Below, piece by piece: positions 1 through 9,133 of a stretch of 64,000 nucleotides of DNA; within the stretch, counting starts at the first letter, position 1, and the number at the start of each line of letters is the position of its first letter. The stretch comes from Singulisphaera sp045290345. GTDB lineage: Bacteria > Planctomycetota > Planctomycetia > Isosphaerales > Isosphaeraceae. Location of the stretch: NCBI RefSeq assembly GCF_045290345.1, contig NZ_CP155447.1, positions 1,736,001-1,800,000 of the forward strand, given 5' to 3'. The notes beneath the pieces were generated by a model. The model was not told the origin of the DNA and searched no databases. It saw only the letters and a list, made by a program, of their open reading frames with translations. Made by a program: the position numbers and the translations under genes.

Positions 1-1775
1 CCCATCCACTCTTGGAGAAATTCAATTGACTCGGAATCGCCAGGCCAAAGTTGCTCCAGGAATTCGAGGAATTGAGTCGGGGCCGGAGCATCGGGCAACC
101 ACTCGTAATCGAGCACGTAGGGGCAAAACAGCCGTGGAGTTGGCTTACGTGTGCATAGCTTCCCCTCGACAAAACTCGGCAGGTGAACGATGGCGTTCGG
201 CATCGGGAGAATTTCCGCGACACTCCAACCGCTCTTGTCGTCAATCCAGCAAGGCTGGGCCGGGTACTTCGATGCGTCGAGCATAACGAGCCCCGACATT
301 GCCTGATGGACGTGGCCCGTCAACGCCGTGGTTACGGGAATCGGCCTGGGGGCTTTCGCCTTTTCGTCGCTCGACTGGGCGAACTCTGTCAGTTGTTCAA
401 TATAGATCCTGTAAAAATCCTCATCCATCATGGAGGCCAGCTTGCCCTTGATTTCCTTGTCCTTGCGTACCCGGTATGCCCCGCTTTCCCATGCGTGAAA
501 CTCGCCGTTCCAGTAGCGGATTGTGTGGCCGTCCGGGTGATTGTGCTTGGTCCGCAGGTACTCGCGGGCAATCCGGTGAGGGTTATCCTCAAAGCCGGGG
601 AGACAGCCGGCATCCTCGTCTTCGACTACTTCGCCACCGATCGTTATGGAAGTCGGCGAAATGGCCCCTTCCTTCGCCACGTGGAAGAGATAGCCGCGAG
701 GCTTGTCGTCGGGTTTCTCATCGGCCTGGATGAGCTTGTGGTCAAGCTCGGAGTCCGACCACGGCGGGCTGCAACGCAAGTTCCACTCAGCCAAGATCGG
801 CCGGGCCTCACAGGGCGCGAGGTCATAGCCTTTAACCAGAGCGCAGGCCGCGTCAAACGTTTGGTCGTGGCCATCCTCCCCAGAGACGGCCGGAGCAATA
901 CCACTCAGATACCGGCTCGCTCGATAGACTTTCGCGACCGAATCAAGGGACGGCCCTAGATACTCGCCAGACGAAGCGACGAGAACAGACGACCGAACAG
1001 CCTTGGCTGGCCGCGTGGCCACCTTGGGTAGCATCTCAGCGTGCTGAGCGACGAAGCCAGCCAGGTCGAACGTGCGTCCTGCCTCGGGCACTGTATCGAG
1101 GGTAGCAACACGCCATGGCCGCTCGGGAATGTTTGACCCTTTGCACTTGACCGTTCCGGCCAGCGCCATCACGCGAGAGGGATCTTTGGTTTTTTCGTCG
1201 ATACTGACTTTTTCGTCGTCGTGTTGCAGGCCAATGATTTGCAGAGCCTTGGCAATCAGGTCGCGATTTGCTTCGGTATTCTCCATGTCGGGAATGCGAG
1301 TCAGGATATAGGCTCCGTTCCCGCTCGATCCAGCTAGCGAAGCTTCGGCTAGTCCAGGGTAAGCCGAGAAGATCGCATCACGCCGCCCAAGGGCAAGGGC
1401 TCGCTCGGCGTCGGTGGCGCTGATTCCGGCCGCTCGTTCGGGGTCGATATCAGTGAACAGCCAACGCAGGGCAAGGATATCGCTCGCCTTGGTAGCATGC
1501 TGGACTTTGACAAGCTTGTTATAGGACCGGGCCAACAGATCGCGATTGCAAGGGTTCGACGTAACAAACCCCGAAACTCCGCGAAGCCTCGTGGCATCGA
1601 CCATCAGATCGTGCGGATTGTCATACCAGCCGCTTAGCGTTGAGGCATAGTCGCTCGCTTCCACGAAACCATTCTTGAACCTCGCGCGAATGACGCGAAA
1701 TTCGATTACGGTATCGGCCGGCATGATTGCCTGAGCGAACCGCAAAATGGTTTCGGAGTCGTGGGTTAGAGTCAT
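1..1775 (-). CDS. Phage primase/helicase (D5/P4-type), C-terminus beyond window
   Basis: The frame is open from an ATG at 1775 to the window edge (about 591 codons), so the C-terminal helicase part is missing. Residues about 1-230 resemble an archaeo-eukaryotic-type primase: an FTDIDP acidic motif near residue 108, SSGNGAYIL near 150, and KDPSRVM followed by a GT..CKG segment near 200, as in bifunctional phage/plasmid primases. Residues about 285-350 look like a primase C-terminal helical domain. From about 390 a D5_N-like stretch (YWNGEFHAWE) leads into the conserved region that precedes the SF3 helicase of P4-family primases. It would start and unwind phage replication forks. It is the last visible gene of a replication cluster and has its own upstream promoter. 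Family assignment is from motif memory; the ATPase motifs themselves are not in view. Confidence 0.8.
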   Translation of the reverse strand, partial: MTLTHDSETILRFAQAIMPADTVIEFRVIRARFKNGFVEASDYASTLSGWYDNPHDLMVDATRLRGVSGFVTSNPCNRDLLARSYNKLVKVQHATKASDILALRWLFTDIDPERAAGISATDAERALALGRRDAIFSAYPGLAEASLAGSSGNGAYILTRIPDMENTEANRDLIAKALQIIGLQHDDEKVSIDEKTKDPSRVMALAGTVKCKGSNIPERPWRVATLDTVPEAGRTFDLAGFVAQHAEMLPKVATRPAKAVRSSVLVASSGEYLGPSLDSVAKVYRASRYLSGIAPAVSGEDGHDQTFDAACALVKGYDLAPCEARPILAEWNLRCSPPWSDSELDHKLIQADEKPDDKPRGYLFHVAKEGAISPTSITIGGEVVEDEDAGCLPGFEDNPHRIAREYLRTKHNHPDGHTIRYWNGEFHAWESGAYRVRKDKEIKGKLASMMDEDFYRIYIEQLTEFAQSSDEKAKAPRPIPVTTALTGHVHQAMSGLVMLDASKYPAQPCWIDDKSGWSVAEILPMPNAIVHLPSFVEGKLCTRKPTPRLFCPYVLDYEWLPDAPAPTQFLEFLEQLWPGDSESIEFLQEWM

Positions 1776-1809
1776 CTGGTCTTACTCTCGATCGCTACTG
1801 TGATTTCCA

Positions 1810-1837
1810 ATTATTGCGACAATTGCAGGAAATGCAA
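1810..1837 (-). promoter_or_regulatory. Candidate promoter with embedded palindrome, upstream of primase
   Basis: Read on the minus strand there is TTGCAT (1832-1837), a 16-bp spacer that carries a degenerate copy of the dispersed palindrome (TTCCTGCAATTGTCGC), then AATAAT (1810-1815). The primase ATG lies 35 bp downstream. The arrangement matches the minus-strand promoters at 3406-3434 and 15317-15345. Confidence 0.5.
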
Positions 1838-1853
1838 GAAAAATCAAATAGTA

Positions 1854-2420
1854 TCACTTCGCTGACTTCTGACGGCCTTGTCGGTCGTTCCAAAACCGTT
1901 CCAGGATGCGAAACGTAAACGCTTCAGCCCGCTCGCGAGTGGAGCAAAAGTACCAGTCCACTCGATATCGTTGTCGCCAAGCGATGATCGTGCGATTCAG
2001 CGACTTGGCCGCGAGTCGGGAATGCTTCGGCCTGTCAAGCAAATCCACATCATTGCACTCGACCATGACGCAACAATAGCCGCCGGCCTCCGCAATCGCG
2101 TTCATCCGCTCAAGTCGGCCGATGAAGTTGTCTCGCTTGGCTACCGAGCCGTATAGGTCTTCTTTCGACTTTCGTTCGATCAGGCATGTTTCCATGCCTT
2201 GAATTGAGTAGTCGCCGTCATGCAGTGTCCCGCGAACGGTCGGAATCGTCAGAGGAAGCGACTTTTGTTTCGCGTCGGCCGAGAGGCCAAGGAAGGCGTA
2301 GGGACGTTGCTCCCTGCTATCCACAATCACCGTGAATGGGTTCAGGATGGTTGTGGCACGCTTCGTCGCGTCAATCTCGGGTTCGGCTCGGCCAATCTCG
2401 GCCAGTGCGGCGTCTCTCAT
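1854..2420 (-). CDS. ERCC4/XPF-type nuclease
   Basis: The protein is 188 aa. It has the signature of the ERCC4 nuclease fold: VDSREQRPY (residues about 33-41), GDYSI (about 68) and the catalytic ERKSKEDL (about 80), corresponding to the GD...ERK...D active site. Such single-domain phage nucleases cut branched or flap DNA during replication and recombination. The start overlaps the end of the upstream gene (ATG within 2417-2420), so the two are probably translationally coupled. Its position directly before the primase supports a role in fork or recombination-intermediate processing. A Holliday-junction resolvase role is inference. Confidence 0.75.
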   Translation of the reverse strand: MRDAALAEIGRAEPEIDATKRATTILNPFTVIVDSREQRPYAFLGLSADAKQKSLPLTIPTVRGTLHDGDYSIQGMETCLIERKSKEDLYGSVAKRDNFIGRLERMNAIAEAGGYCCVMVECNDVDLLDRPKHSRLAAKSLNRTIIAWRQRYRVDWYFCSTRERAEAFTFRILERFWNDRQGRQKSAK

Positions 2421-3373
2421 AGGGCGGCCCTCGGAGCATTGACTTTGTAATCAGAGACAACTACGCCTTGTTTTGCTGAGCCTCGGACGTGAGATGGCTT
2501 CCAGATGGTTCCAGTGAAGCGACCGAACAACGGCTTTTCGTCAGTGTAGGTGGCGAAGTGGCCTCGGCAGATATGTAGGGCCTTATTGAGTCCGTTGGCC
2601 TCGATGTTGCCTTCGGTTCGGAGGACTTCCTTCATGGGGTTAATGTTGATGGTGTGATAGCGAAGGAAGGGCTTGAGGCCGGCCTTGCGGCGTTCGCGAC
2701 CAACAGAAATATTTGGATCAATTTCCGACGAAGAAACATTTTTGCAATGCAAGAAATTAATCGCCATGCTCGCAATTGCAAAAATTGAGTTGATCCATTT
2801 CATAGTTTCAGCTTTAAGCCCCTCAGGCATAGAACGGCCAAACTTAATCCTGTAGCTCACTCCGTTGCACAAAGATCCATCGTTGCGAATAGGGCAAAAA
2901 ACACTTGCGTGAAATTCAAGGTCTCCACTTTTAGCATCTTTTGAAATCGTATCGGCTCGAATCACAGATACGGTTTCGTTGTTTATGCAGCCGTCGGGGC
3001 AATCAGAAAGGTCAGCGTAAGAAAACAAACACCCCTTAAGGCATGCGGTGCGTTCGCCTCTAGGAAAAGATTTCCATTCGAGGAAAATCTCCGGGAATGG
3101 GAGTCTGAATGTCGGAAATTCATTTTCAAATGTTACAAGTTTCCCTTGCATTGATGACAGGCAAAACTCGTAAACATTCTGCACATCAAAATGCTTGCTT
3201 TTATGCGCGGACGCAACAATTCTTTCGATTTCCTGTTTATAATCAACAAGGGATGAATGATCGGATCGCCCGAATGAAGGAATTATCCAGGCTGAATCAT
3301 GAATTTGGTCTGCAATTCGTTCCGAAACTCCAAATCGCTTTGCGTTTCGTTTTGCCTTGCTCTCGCGTGCCAT
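2417..3373 (-). CDS. Conserved phage protein of unknown function
   Basis: This is a 318-aa protein with no domain I can name firmly. The N-terminus is basic (MARESKAKRNAKRF). The C-terminal third carries a motif that recurs in phage hypothetical proteins: HICRGHF followed by KPLFGRFTGTIW and PSHVRGS. A Cys cluster lies in the middle (CLKGC...CPDGC), but the spacing does not make a clear zinc ribbon. It is co-directional with the replication genes and coupled to the downstream nuclease. A palindrome-containing promoter lies just upstream. The region is AT-richer than its neighbours. Function not assigned. Confidence 0.7.
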   Translation of the reverse strand: MARESKAKRNAKRFGVSERIADQIHDSAWIIPSFGRSDHSSLVDYKQEIERIVASAHKSKHFDVQNVYEFCLSSMQGKLVTFENEFPTFRLPFPEIFLEWKSFPRGERTACLKGCLFSYADLSDCPDGCINNETVSVIRADTISKDAKSGDLEFHASVFCPIRNDGSLCNGVSYRIKFGRSMPEGLKAETMKWINSIFAIASMAINFLHCKNVSSSEIDPNISVGRERRKAGLKPFLRYHTININPMKEVLRTEGNIEANGLNKALHICRGHFATYTDEKPLFGRFTGTIWKPSHVRGSAKQGVVVSDYKVNAPRAAL

Positions 3374-3405
3374 GTCGTCCCCCTTTGATCTGCGGAAAGA
3401 AGATT

Positions 3406-3434
3406 AGTGTTGCAGGAATTGCAGGAAATGGCAA
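3406..3434 (-). promoter_or_regulatory. Candidate promoter whose spacer is the dispersed palindrome
   Basis: On the minus strand TTGCCA (3429-3434), a 17-bp spacer TTTCCTGCAATTCCTGC, and AACACT (3406-3411) form a promoter-like layout, 33 bp before the ATG at 3373. The same spacer sequence occurs in the promoters at 15317-15345 and 9075-9103. A protein bound to the palindrome would sit between the -10 and -35 boxes. Confidence 0.55.
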
Positions 3435-3483
3435 GCGGTCGAAACCCCGGATTCCGAACGTTCCAACCGCTTGCGTCTCGGCC

Positions 3484-4661
3484 TCATCGGTCGCGAGACA
3501 TTGGCATAACCAATCCACGAAAGCCGTCCTCAGTCTGTAGCAGGGTTGCCGCCTTGCGGGAGATTTGCAGGGTCGTCGTAACTTCATCGCCCATTGAGCC
3601 GAGCGGTTCGAGCAAGAATTTCGGGTCGTATGTGACCGGGAGATCGGGGCCATCGTACTCAATTTCAGTCTCGACCTCGGATGACCCCACGTCGCTGGCC
3701 CGCGCGGCCAACGTCAGTTTTCCGGACGAGAACGAGAAATCGACCCCTTGGTTTCGGCGTTACGCGTAATGGCCGCCTGCTCGATGGCTGCACGAAACTC
3801 GCCGACGTTTAGGCTGATCTTCGCATCATAGCTGCTAGCGAACATGTCAAGATAATCAGGAAACCGGCCTTCAATCAGCCGGCCGTAAATGGTTGCCCGC
3901 TCTGTTCTCGCCATGACCGACGATTGGGCTTTGACCGCGATATGGATCGGCGGATCGTTGTCTTTGATCGTCTTCATGAGCAGGTTCATGAATTTCAAGG
4001 AGAGAACGGGAGCTTGCTTGTCTTCCCCTTCAGCCATATTGATGAATCTGTCCGGGTCGCCAACAACTTCGGCCGAAGCTTTCGCTTCTGACAGCCGGCG
4101 GCCATCGGCTCCAACCATCACGATCGAATCAGGCCGAAGCTCTGTGAGCACGCCACCCAGGGCATACCGAGTGGTATCCTCGCAAGTCGCGTACTGCGTT
4201 CGGCGGATCAATTTGCGCAGGTTGTTTGCCGCGACAACATGGTAATTCGTCGAAGTGAATTGCGGGGGATCGGGAAACGAGTTAGGGTCGTAGCTTTGCA
4301 GGTCATATTTGACCTTGGGGCCGCGAATCCTGATCGTGTCTCCATCGACATAGAGAGACAGATCCTCGCACTTCGCTTTGGCGAAAATGGGCTGCAACTG
4401 GACCGGGGATAGAATCATCTCCCCTGGCTCCATCACACGAACGCCGCCCACGAGCCGGCGAATGGCAAGTTCCAGGTCGGTGGCGAACAGGGCCGGTCCA
4501 TCATCGCCCGTGGCAAACTCGGCCCCTGAAACGAATTTGACGTGTTGCAGGATATACTTGGGCGACTTCAGGGGAACAATCCCCGCCACCGCGTTGAGAG
4601 CGTTCAGAAACGATTCGCGGTGAACCGTGACACTCATTCCGGTTGCGACTGCCGTGGACAT
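3484..4661 (-). CDS. dnaN: DNA polymerase III beta subunit (sliding clamp), frameshifted
   Basis: Two overlapping frames together encode a beta clamp of about 392 aa. The first frame (4661 to a stop near 3714) gives domains I-II and the start of III, with clamp motifs such as GGVLTEL near residue 185 and GRFPDY near 265. After AAITRNAETKG it runs off into SISRSRPEN. The other frame continues exactly where a clamp should, with DFSFSSGKLTLAARAS and a C-terminal VMPMSRDR. The junction is the run of four C on the plus strand (GGGG on the coding strand, 3744-3747); one more G, or a -1 slip on GGG, restores the frame. The clamp would tether the replicative polymerase. Phage-encoded DnaN is uncommon. 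Sequencing error, mutation and programmed slippage cannot be separated here. Confidence 0.85.
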
Positions 4662-4680
4662 GCGAGCCCCCCCCCTTTGG

Positions 4681-5022
4681 TTAGCTGACAGGTTCGGTTT
4701 GAAAGAGAGGATAATGTTCGACGTAGGTTTTGCGTTTGCGGACGACCTTGAGAGCGATCGTTGGCTCAGCGGCCGGCTCGGTGGTCGGCTCCGGCGTGGC
4801 TGCCTTGTGGGCAGCTATCTCGGCCCGAAGTTGGTCAACAAGAGCGTGAAGCCGTTCGTTCTCCGCTCGCACCGCGTCGGCCTCGACTTCGGCCCGAACG
4901 CTTCGCACCAACTTGCCGTCACATCCAACTTCGGCCGCGATTGACGGGTTGCTCCGTTCGCTCCCGCCCGGCGAGGCGAGAGCTTGGATAATGAGTGTTT
5001 TCTTGCTGATAAGATCAGACAT
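4681..5022 (-). CDS. Small coiled-coil protein, unknown function
   Basis: This is a 113-aa protein. The first 45 residues look like a small helix-turn-helix (SNPSIAAEVGCDGKLVRSV). They are followed by a charged helix likely to form a coiled coil (VEADAVRAENERLHALV) and a Pro/Glu/Thr-rich tail. It lies between the RecD-like helicase (8-bp overlap) and dnaN in the same direction. It could be a DNA-binding accessory protein, but nothing fixes its role. Confidence 0.6.
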   Translation of the reverse strand: MSDLISKKTLIIQALASPGGSERSNPSIAAEVGCDGKLVRSVRAEVEADAVRAENERLHALVDQLRAEIAAHKAATPEPTTEPAAEPTIALKVVRKRKTYVEHYPLFQTEPVS

Positions 5023-7432
5023 CGGCGAATTCCTCCTGTTCGACGTTGGCTAGAATTTCCTCGATTTCCGCCTCGACATCCTCAAAGACCTCCAAGATTC
5101 GCGACGGGCTTTGAATCAGCGATTTCAGGCGAGTTTGACGCCGCCCAACAGTTGGCCGCTTGACCGCTGACTCGATGGCCGCACGCGGGCCGACCGTGAC
5201 GAGGAACCTTTCCGCTCGGCTGAAAAGCGTGTAGATCATCTCCCGGTTCCACATGCCAATGCCCTTCTTTTCGTCATAGAAGAACGAGTTGTGGACTGGG
5301 AGAACGACGTAGGGGAAGCCTGATCCTTGGGCCTTATGGCAAGTCATCGCGTAAGCTGCGATCAGGTGATTCCCCATGAACGGAAGACGACAGCGACGAC
5401 GGGGCGAAACAAAATCGACGACGACGTAGGTTTCGCCGCGAGCCTTGCAAATATCCACAACATCGCCCATGTCGCCATTGACAATGTCGGTTTCGGAGAG
5501 TCGGAAGCGTTGATTTCCCCACGTCCAGTCGGGTCGATCGTCGTCGTCATCGCTCATGACCGTCATGAGATCGCAGAGGCCGTTCTTTGTGCGGACGACT
5601 TTGTCTCCGCAAACAAAGCTCGGCTCGTAGCCTCCCTGTTCGTCGTCGTCGGCCTTGCTCTGATGATGTCCTTTCCAGGTGTTCAATGCGTCGGAGAGCA
5701 AACGGTTGAGGTTGTTGCAGCCGACGCCGGCCTTGGCCTTTTCCGGGCTGATGACCTGCATGTCCCAAACGGGATCGAAGGTCTTTGTGGACTTGTGCAG
5801 ATTGACGATCGTTTCCGCGATTTCCTCGGGCTTGCTCAACTCGACATGAATCCAGTTGTTGCCTGCATCAAGATCGACTTTGTCGGCCGGGGTCGGCGGT
5901 TTTCCCTTGAGGATGTCATGGCATGCCCGGACAATCGTTCCGCAATTCCTCTGGACTTCAGTCAGTGTCGCAGTCGGAATGCCCGCGTCGATCATGTCGC
6001 GGAGTACACTGCCCGCGCCTACGCTCGGTAACTGATTCGGGTCGCCCACGAAAATCAGTCGAGTTCCCGGAGCGATGGCCCGGAGCAAATCCGCTCCCAA
6101 AAGCACGTCCAACATTGAGGCTTCATCGCAAACGATGATTTGAGCCTCAATCGGGTTTTCTTCGTTTCGCGAGAAGGTAAACGCTCCGCGTCCTCGACCG
6201 CTCTTGGCAACCTCCGAGGGAACGCCTTCAGGCTCTTGGGAAGGAATCGGGCCAAGGGCTCGATGGACGGTCGACGACACGATTCCCGAGCCTGGCAATG
6301 CTCGCTCAAGAAGCTCGGCCGCTCGCTTGGCCGCTTTTCCGGTTGGTGCGACGAAACGAATTCCCCTTAACCCATGCTTGACACAGCCGGAAATAGCCTT
6401 TGTGACCGCGTGTGTCTTTCCGACGCCGGGGGCTCCCGAGACGACAACCACTCCATGCTGTTCAACAAGTCTCATTGCGGCCTGTTGCCCAGCCAAGAGA
6501 CCGTCATCATCGAGCGAGAAGGGCAGGGGGATGGCCGTTCTCGCAAGCAGGGCGAGCCGTTCCGCGATCGTCCGTTCGGCCTCAGCAATTTTGGGCAAAG
6601 AGTAATTGTCTTCGTAGTAGTTGTGGACGATAAGCCGGTCGTTTTCGGCCTTGGTCCAAGCCTCGTCATTCGGCAGGCCACCCACGAGGCTGAAGGCGAT
6701 TTCGTTGACTTCGGTTCGACTGGCAACTGTGTGGCCGTCACCCGCGATCTTCTCCATTGCCTCAACGAGAGCGGCGACGTGGCGGGCTTGCCCCTCCTGT
6801 GGGTAGCCAACGCTTAACGCAAAGGCGTCAACCGTCTTCCATCCCAAGCCAGGGTAAGCCAACAGCATGTAAGGAAGTTCTTGGACTTTCGCCGGGGCAT
6901 CGCTTCCCCAGTCACGCAAGAGAAAACGAATGATTCGTTTCGGGATCTTGTGGCCTTTGAATAGCTCGATCAACTTCGAGTAAGCGATCGGATCAACTTG
7001 CTGGTTCTCGGCGAAATGGTTGCGAATTGATTCAACGATTTCGGGAGTGATGCCTTTGATTTTTAAGGCGTCGTCGGGGTTCTCGCGGAGAACCTTCAAT
7101 GAATCCATGCCGTATTCATCGACGATCGCCCGCGACTTAATCGGCCCGAGTCCGTCAACAAACGTGGATAGATACTGAGCGAATCCACTTTCCGACTGTT
7201 CGACAATCGGTTCATGGTGGACGAACACGAAAGCCGGCTCGTATCCTTTCTGGGGCTGCCAGTCACCCCAGAGGCGATAGGTTTGCAATTCGACCGGCTT
7301 TCGCATCGGCCCTTTGATGCTCTGGCCGCTGGTAGTCTTGCCGATCAGAAACGGCACGCCGGCCGGATCATTCGCGTTGGTCTTGTGATAGACCGTCTTG
7401 TGTAGCGTGACATCGAGACATTCAAGGCTCAT
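5015..7432 (-). CDS. RecD2-like ATP-dependent DNA helicase
   Basis: The start at 7432 (MSLECLDV) is preferred over an upstream in-frame start because AAGGGGGAAG precedes it and it clears the gene upstream, giving 805 aa. The N-terminal half (to about residue 250) resembles the helical and helix-hairpin-helix region of RecD2/YrrC. The SF1 helicase core follows: Walker A SGAPGVGKT at 332-340, Walker B CDEASMLD, FVGDPNQLPSVG, and a late motif with AYAMTCHKAQG. RecD2 enzymes unwind DNA 5' to 3'. No RecB or RecC genes are seen, which fits the stand-alone RecD2 type. Neighbours (Gp157, RecT) point to phage recombination. Confidence 0.85.
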   Translation of the reverse strand: MSLECLDVTLHKTVYHKTNANDPAGVPFLIGKTTSGQSIKGPMRKPVELQTYRLWGDWQPQKGYEPAFVFVHHEPIVEQSESGFAQYLSTFVDGLGPIKSRAIVDEYGMDSLKVLRENPDDALKIKGITPEIVESIRNHFAENQQVDPIAYSKLIELFKGHKIPKRIIRFLLRDWGSDAPAKVQELPYMLLAYPGLGWKTVDAFALSVGYPQEGQARHVAALVEAMEKIAGDGHTVASRTEVNEIAFSLVGGLPNDEAWTKAENDRLIVHNYYEDNYSLPKIAEAERTIAERLALLARTAIPLPFSLDDDGLLAGQQAAMRLVEQHGVVVVSGAPGVGKTHAVTKAISGCVKHGLRGIRFVAPTGKAAKRAAELLERALPGSGIVSSTVHRALGPIPSQEPEGVPSEVAKSGRGRGAFTFSRNEENPIEAQIIVCDEASMLDVLLGADLLRAIAPGTRLIFVGDPNQLPSVGAGSVLRDMIDAGIPTATLTEVQRNCGTIVRACHDILKGKPPTPADKVDLDAGNNWIHVELSKPEEIAETIVNLHKSTKTFDPVWDMQVISPEKAKAGVGCNNLNRLLSDALNTWKGHHQSKADDDEQGGYEPSFVCGDKVVRTKNGLCDLMTVMSDDDDDRPDWTWGNQRFRLSETDIVNGDMGDVVDICKARGETYVVVDFVSPRRRCRLPFMGNHLIAAYAMTCHKAQGSGFPYVVLPVHNSFFYDEKKGIGMWNREMIYTLFSRAERFLVTVGPRAAIESAVKRPTVGRRQTRLKSLIQSPSRILEVFEDVEAEIEEILANVEQEEFADV

Positions 7433-7457
7433 CGCTTCCCCCTTTCGGCCGAGCCGT

Positions 7458-7955
7458 TTATTTGATTCGCAGGTGCGTCCCTTGCCCGACGACGACGCCC
7501 TCTGGAAGCTTCTCGCCGGCCTTCCACGACTCGATGGCACTGGTCGCATCGAACTTGATAGACGTCTCCCATCGCATGAATTCCGGGGGAATCGCGTCGG
7601 GATCGCCAGTCCATTTGGCCGAAGCGTTGTTGGCCTGTATCCAGGCCGAGAAGCCTGGACGGCTCACCTTTTTCACTCCGGCCCGCTCCATGCAATCCTG
7701 AACGTATTTCCTGATTCGCTTGGCACGGTTCCCGAATGCGACTTCTCGTTTCTTGAGCCGATCGGCGGCTTTCTTGGCCGCTTCCTCGTCTCTCTCGAAT
7801 TCGTCAACGAGGGCGCAACACGATTCAATCTTGGCCTCAAAGGGGCCTTCGATCGCGTCAAGATCGGCCTCAAGTGTCGGGGACAACTCCCCGTCGCTTT
7901 CCTCGATCGCGTCGATGACTCGGCGGTATTCTTCGGCCAGTTCGTAGAGTCTCAA
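7458..7955 (-). CDS. Siphovirus Gp157 family protein
   Basis: This is a 165-aa protein matching the Siphovirus Gp157 family pattern. It starts with LYELAEEYRRV, continues as a long charged helix that includes EAKIESCCALVDEFE and EAAKKAADRLKKRE, and ends in a short beta-rich part (VSRPGFSAWIQ, then PPEFM). Gp157 genes sit beside RecT/SSB genes in many phages and have been linked to recombination or phage resistance, but the biochemical role is not settled. The start overlaps the stop of the upstream gene by 4 bp, so it belongs to the recombination operon. Confidence 0.75.
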   Translation of the reverse strand: MRLYELAEEYRRVIDAIEESDGELSPTLEADLDAIEGPFEAKIESCCALVDEFERDEEAAKKAADRLKKREVAFGNRAKRIRKYVQDCMERAGVKKVSRPGFSAWIQANNASAKWTGDPDAIPPEFMRWETSIKFDATSAIESWKAGEKLPEGVVVGQGTHLRIK

Positions 7956-8233
7956 CGTTGCCTCCGTCTATCGTGGGCTTCAAGAATCTCGCCGGCCTTA
8001 TCCAAGCTGCCAACCGCCTCGTTGAGCTTCAGAATCGCGTCGACTTCCTTTTCGGTGGGGCAGTCGCCGAATTCGCCGACCACAAACAACACGAGCTTTC
8101 GTGAGAGGATTTGCAGTCGTCTTGCGCGAGTCGCCCCGCCGTTGTAGATTTCCCGGAGCTTGCCGGTTTCGTCTCTAAATCCGACGACCTTCCCATCCGG
8201 CCTTCGGATTTTTTCGATTGCAGAGATCGACAT
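7952..8233 (-). CDS. Hypothetical protein in recombination operon
   Basis: This is a 93-aa protein. The N-terminus (MSISAIEKIRRPDGKVVGF, then REIYNGG) looks like a small beta-rich unit, followed by helices. It is coupled to the Gp157 gene by an ATGA overlap. No family recognised. Confidence 0.55.
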   Translation of the reverse strand: MSISAIEKIRRPDGKVVGFRDETGKLREIYNGGATRARRLQILSRKLVLFVVGEFGDCPTEKEVDAILKLNEAVGSLDKAGEILEAHDRRRQR

Positions 8234-8303
8234 TGTCGCAATCCTTTTAGCCGCCCAAGGGATGCCGGCAGGGCCACGATAGCCCCGCCGGCTCGCTGTC
8301 GCC

Positions 8304-9053
8304 TCAGATGTCCATCAAGCCGTTGTCGATGGCCGCCACGCCGTTGGACGACACTCCCGCTCCGGCCATCGCCGGTTGTCGGGTCGTCTTGCTGGCGGGC
8401 TTGCTGGCCCCCTTGCTGGCTTCGCTCCCGAGTGGGCACGGCTGGCCGGGAACGTAGTCGCGGAACGAGAACATCTTGATTTGCGGCCGGGGTTCGCTGG
8501 GGGCGTAAGGTTCGTCGGTTTCGGGGTCGATGCCCTCTTTCTGATAACCCCCCTTGTCCATCTCGACCGTGGCCCAGGCCTGTTTGCCGAGCCAGTTCTT
8601 GAGGCTGCGAGCGATCGGGGGAAGCGGCTTGCCCTTCTCGACCTGGCCGGGGAAGACGCGGCCGATGAACTGGTAGAAAACGGAGGCCAAGAAGCCCTCG
8701 GCCTTGCCCTTGTCGTTGGTGCCGTGGTTGTAGTAGAGGGCCGACTGGGCGTCATTCGGGGGCAAGAGCAAGCTCTGGAAGATGACTCCGGTGTTGTTCA
8801 CGTCGGCAAGTCGCACGGAGACTTGCAAGGTTTCGTAGCTGACGGCTTTGCCGTTGATGAAAGTCTTCTTGAGAACCTTCTTCGCTTCCTTGCCGAAGCC
8901 GACGACCTTCAGCAAGTGGTTGCCCGGCGCGAGCGTGCCAGAGACGTTGTTGGCCTCGACTTCGGCCGCGTCATGGCCCACGGCGCTATCGCCGAGCACC
9001 AGATCGTCAACGGGGATCGAGTCGCCGGCCGTGTAATCGCGTTCTTCGGACAT
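8304..9053 (-). CDS. Possible single-stranded DNA-binding protein
   Basis: This is a 249-aa protein. An acidic N-terminus is followed by a beta-rich core (GNHLLKVVGFGKEAKK, then YETLQVSVRLADV). A low-complexity Gly/Ser/Ala/Pro tail ends in the acidic NGLMDI. A beta core plus disordered acidic tail, together with location between RecT and Gp157, is what one expects for a phage SSB-like or DUF669/DUF2815-like protein. I do not see a diagnostic motif, so the function is inferred from context. A degenerate palindrome promoter lies just upstream. Confidence 0.45.
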   Translation of the reverse strand: MSEERDYTAGDSIPVDDLVLGDSAVGHDAAEVEANNVSGTLAPGNHLLKVVGFGKEAKKVLKKTFINGKAVSYETLQVSVRLADVNNTGVIFQSLLLPPNDAQSALYYNHGTNDKGKAEGFLASVFYQFIGRVFPGQVEKGKPLPPIARSLKNWLGKQAWATVEMDKGGYQKEGIDPETDEPYAPSEPRPQIKMFSFRDYVPGQPCPLGSEASKGASKPASKTTRQPAMAGAGVSSNGVAAIDNGLMDI

Positions 9054-9074
9054 TGGATGATCCTTTCAAGAGAT

Positions 9075-9103
9075 CAAGTTGCAGGAATTGCAGGAAATAG
9101 AAG
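9075..9103 (-). promoter_or_regulatory. Palindrome copy in promoter-like setting
   Basis: The minus strand carries TTTCCTGCAATTCCTGC (9081-9097) in the same position as at 3406 and 15317. The flanking hexamers are weaker: CTTCTA in place of the -35 and AACTTG in place of the -10. It lies between the RecT stop and the next gene. Confidence 0.4.
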
Positions 9104-9133
9104 CCGAAAAAAACTAGAGACGGATTGGTAGCG

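Noticed and set aside
183..959. 258-aa plus-strand frame
   Set aside because: It lies wholly opposite the primase gene, which has recognisable motifs; this frame has none.
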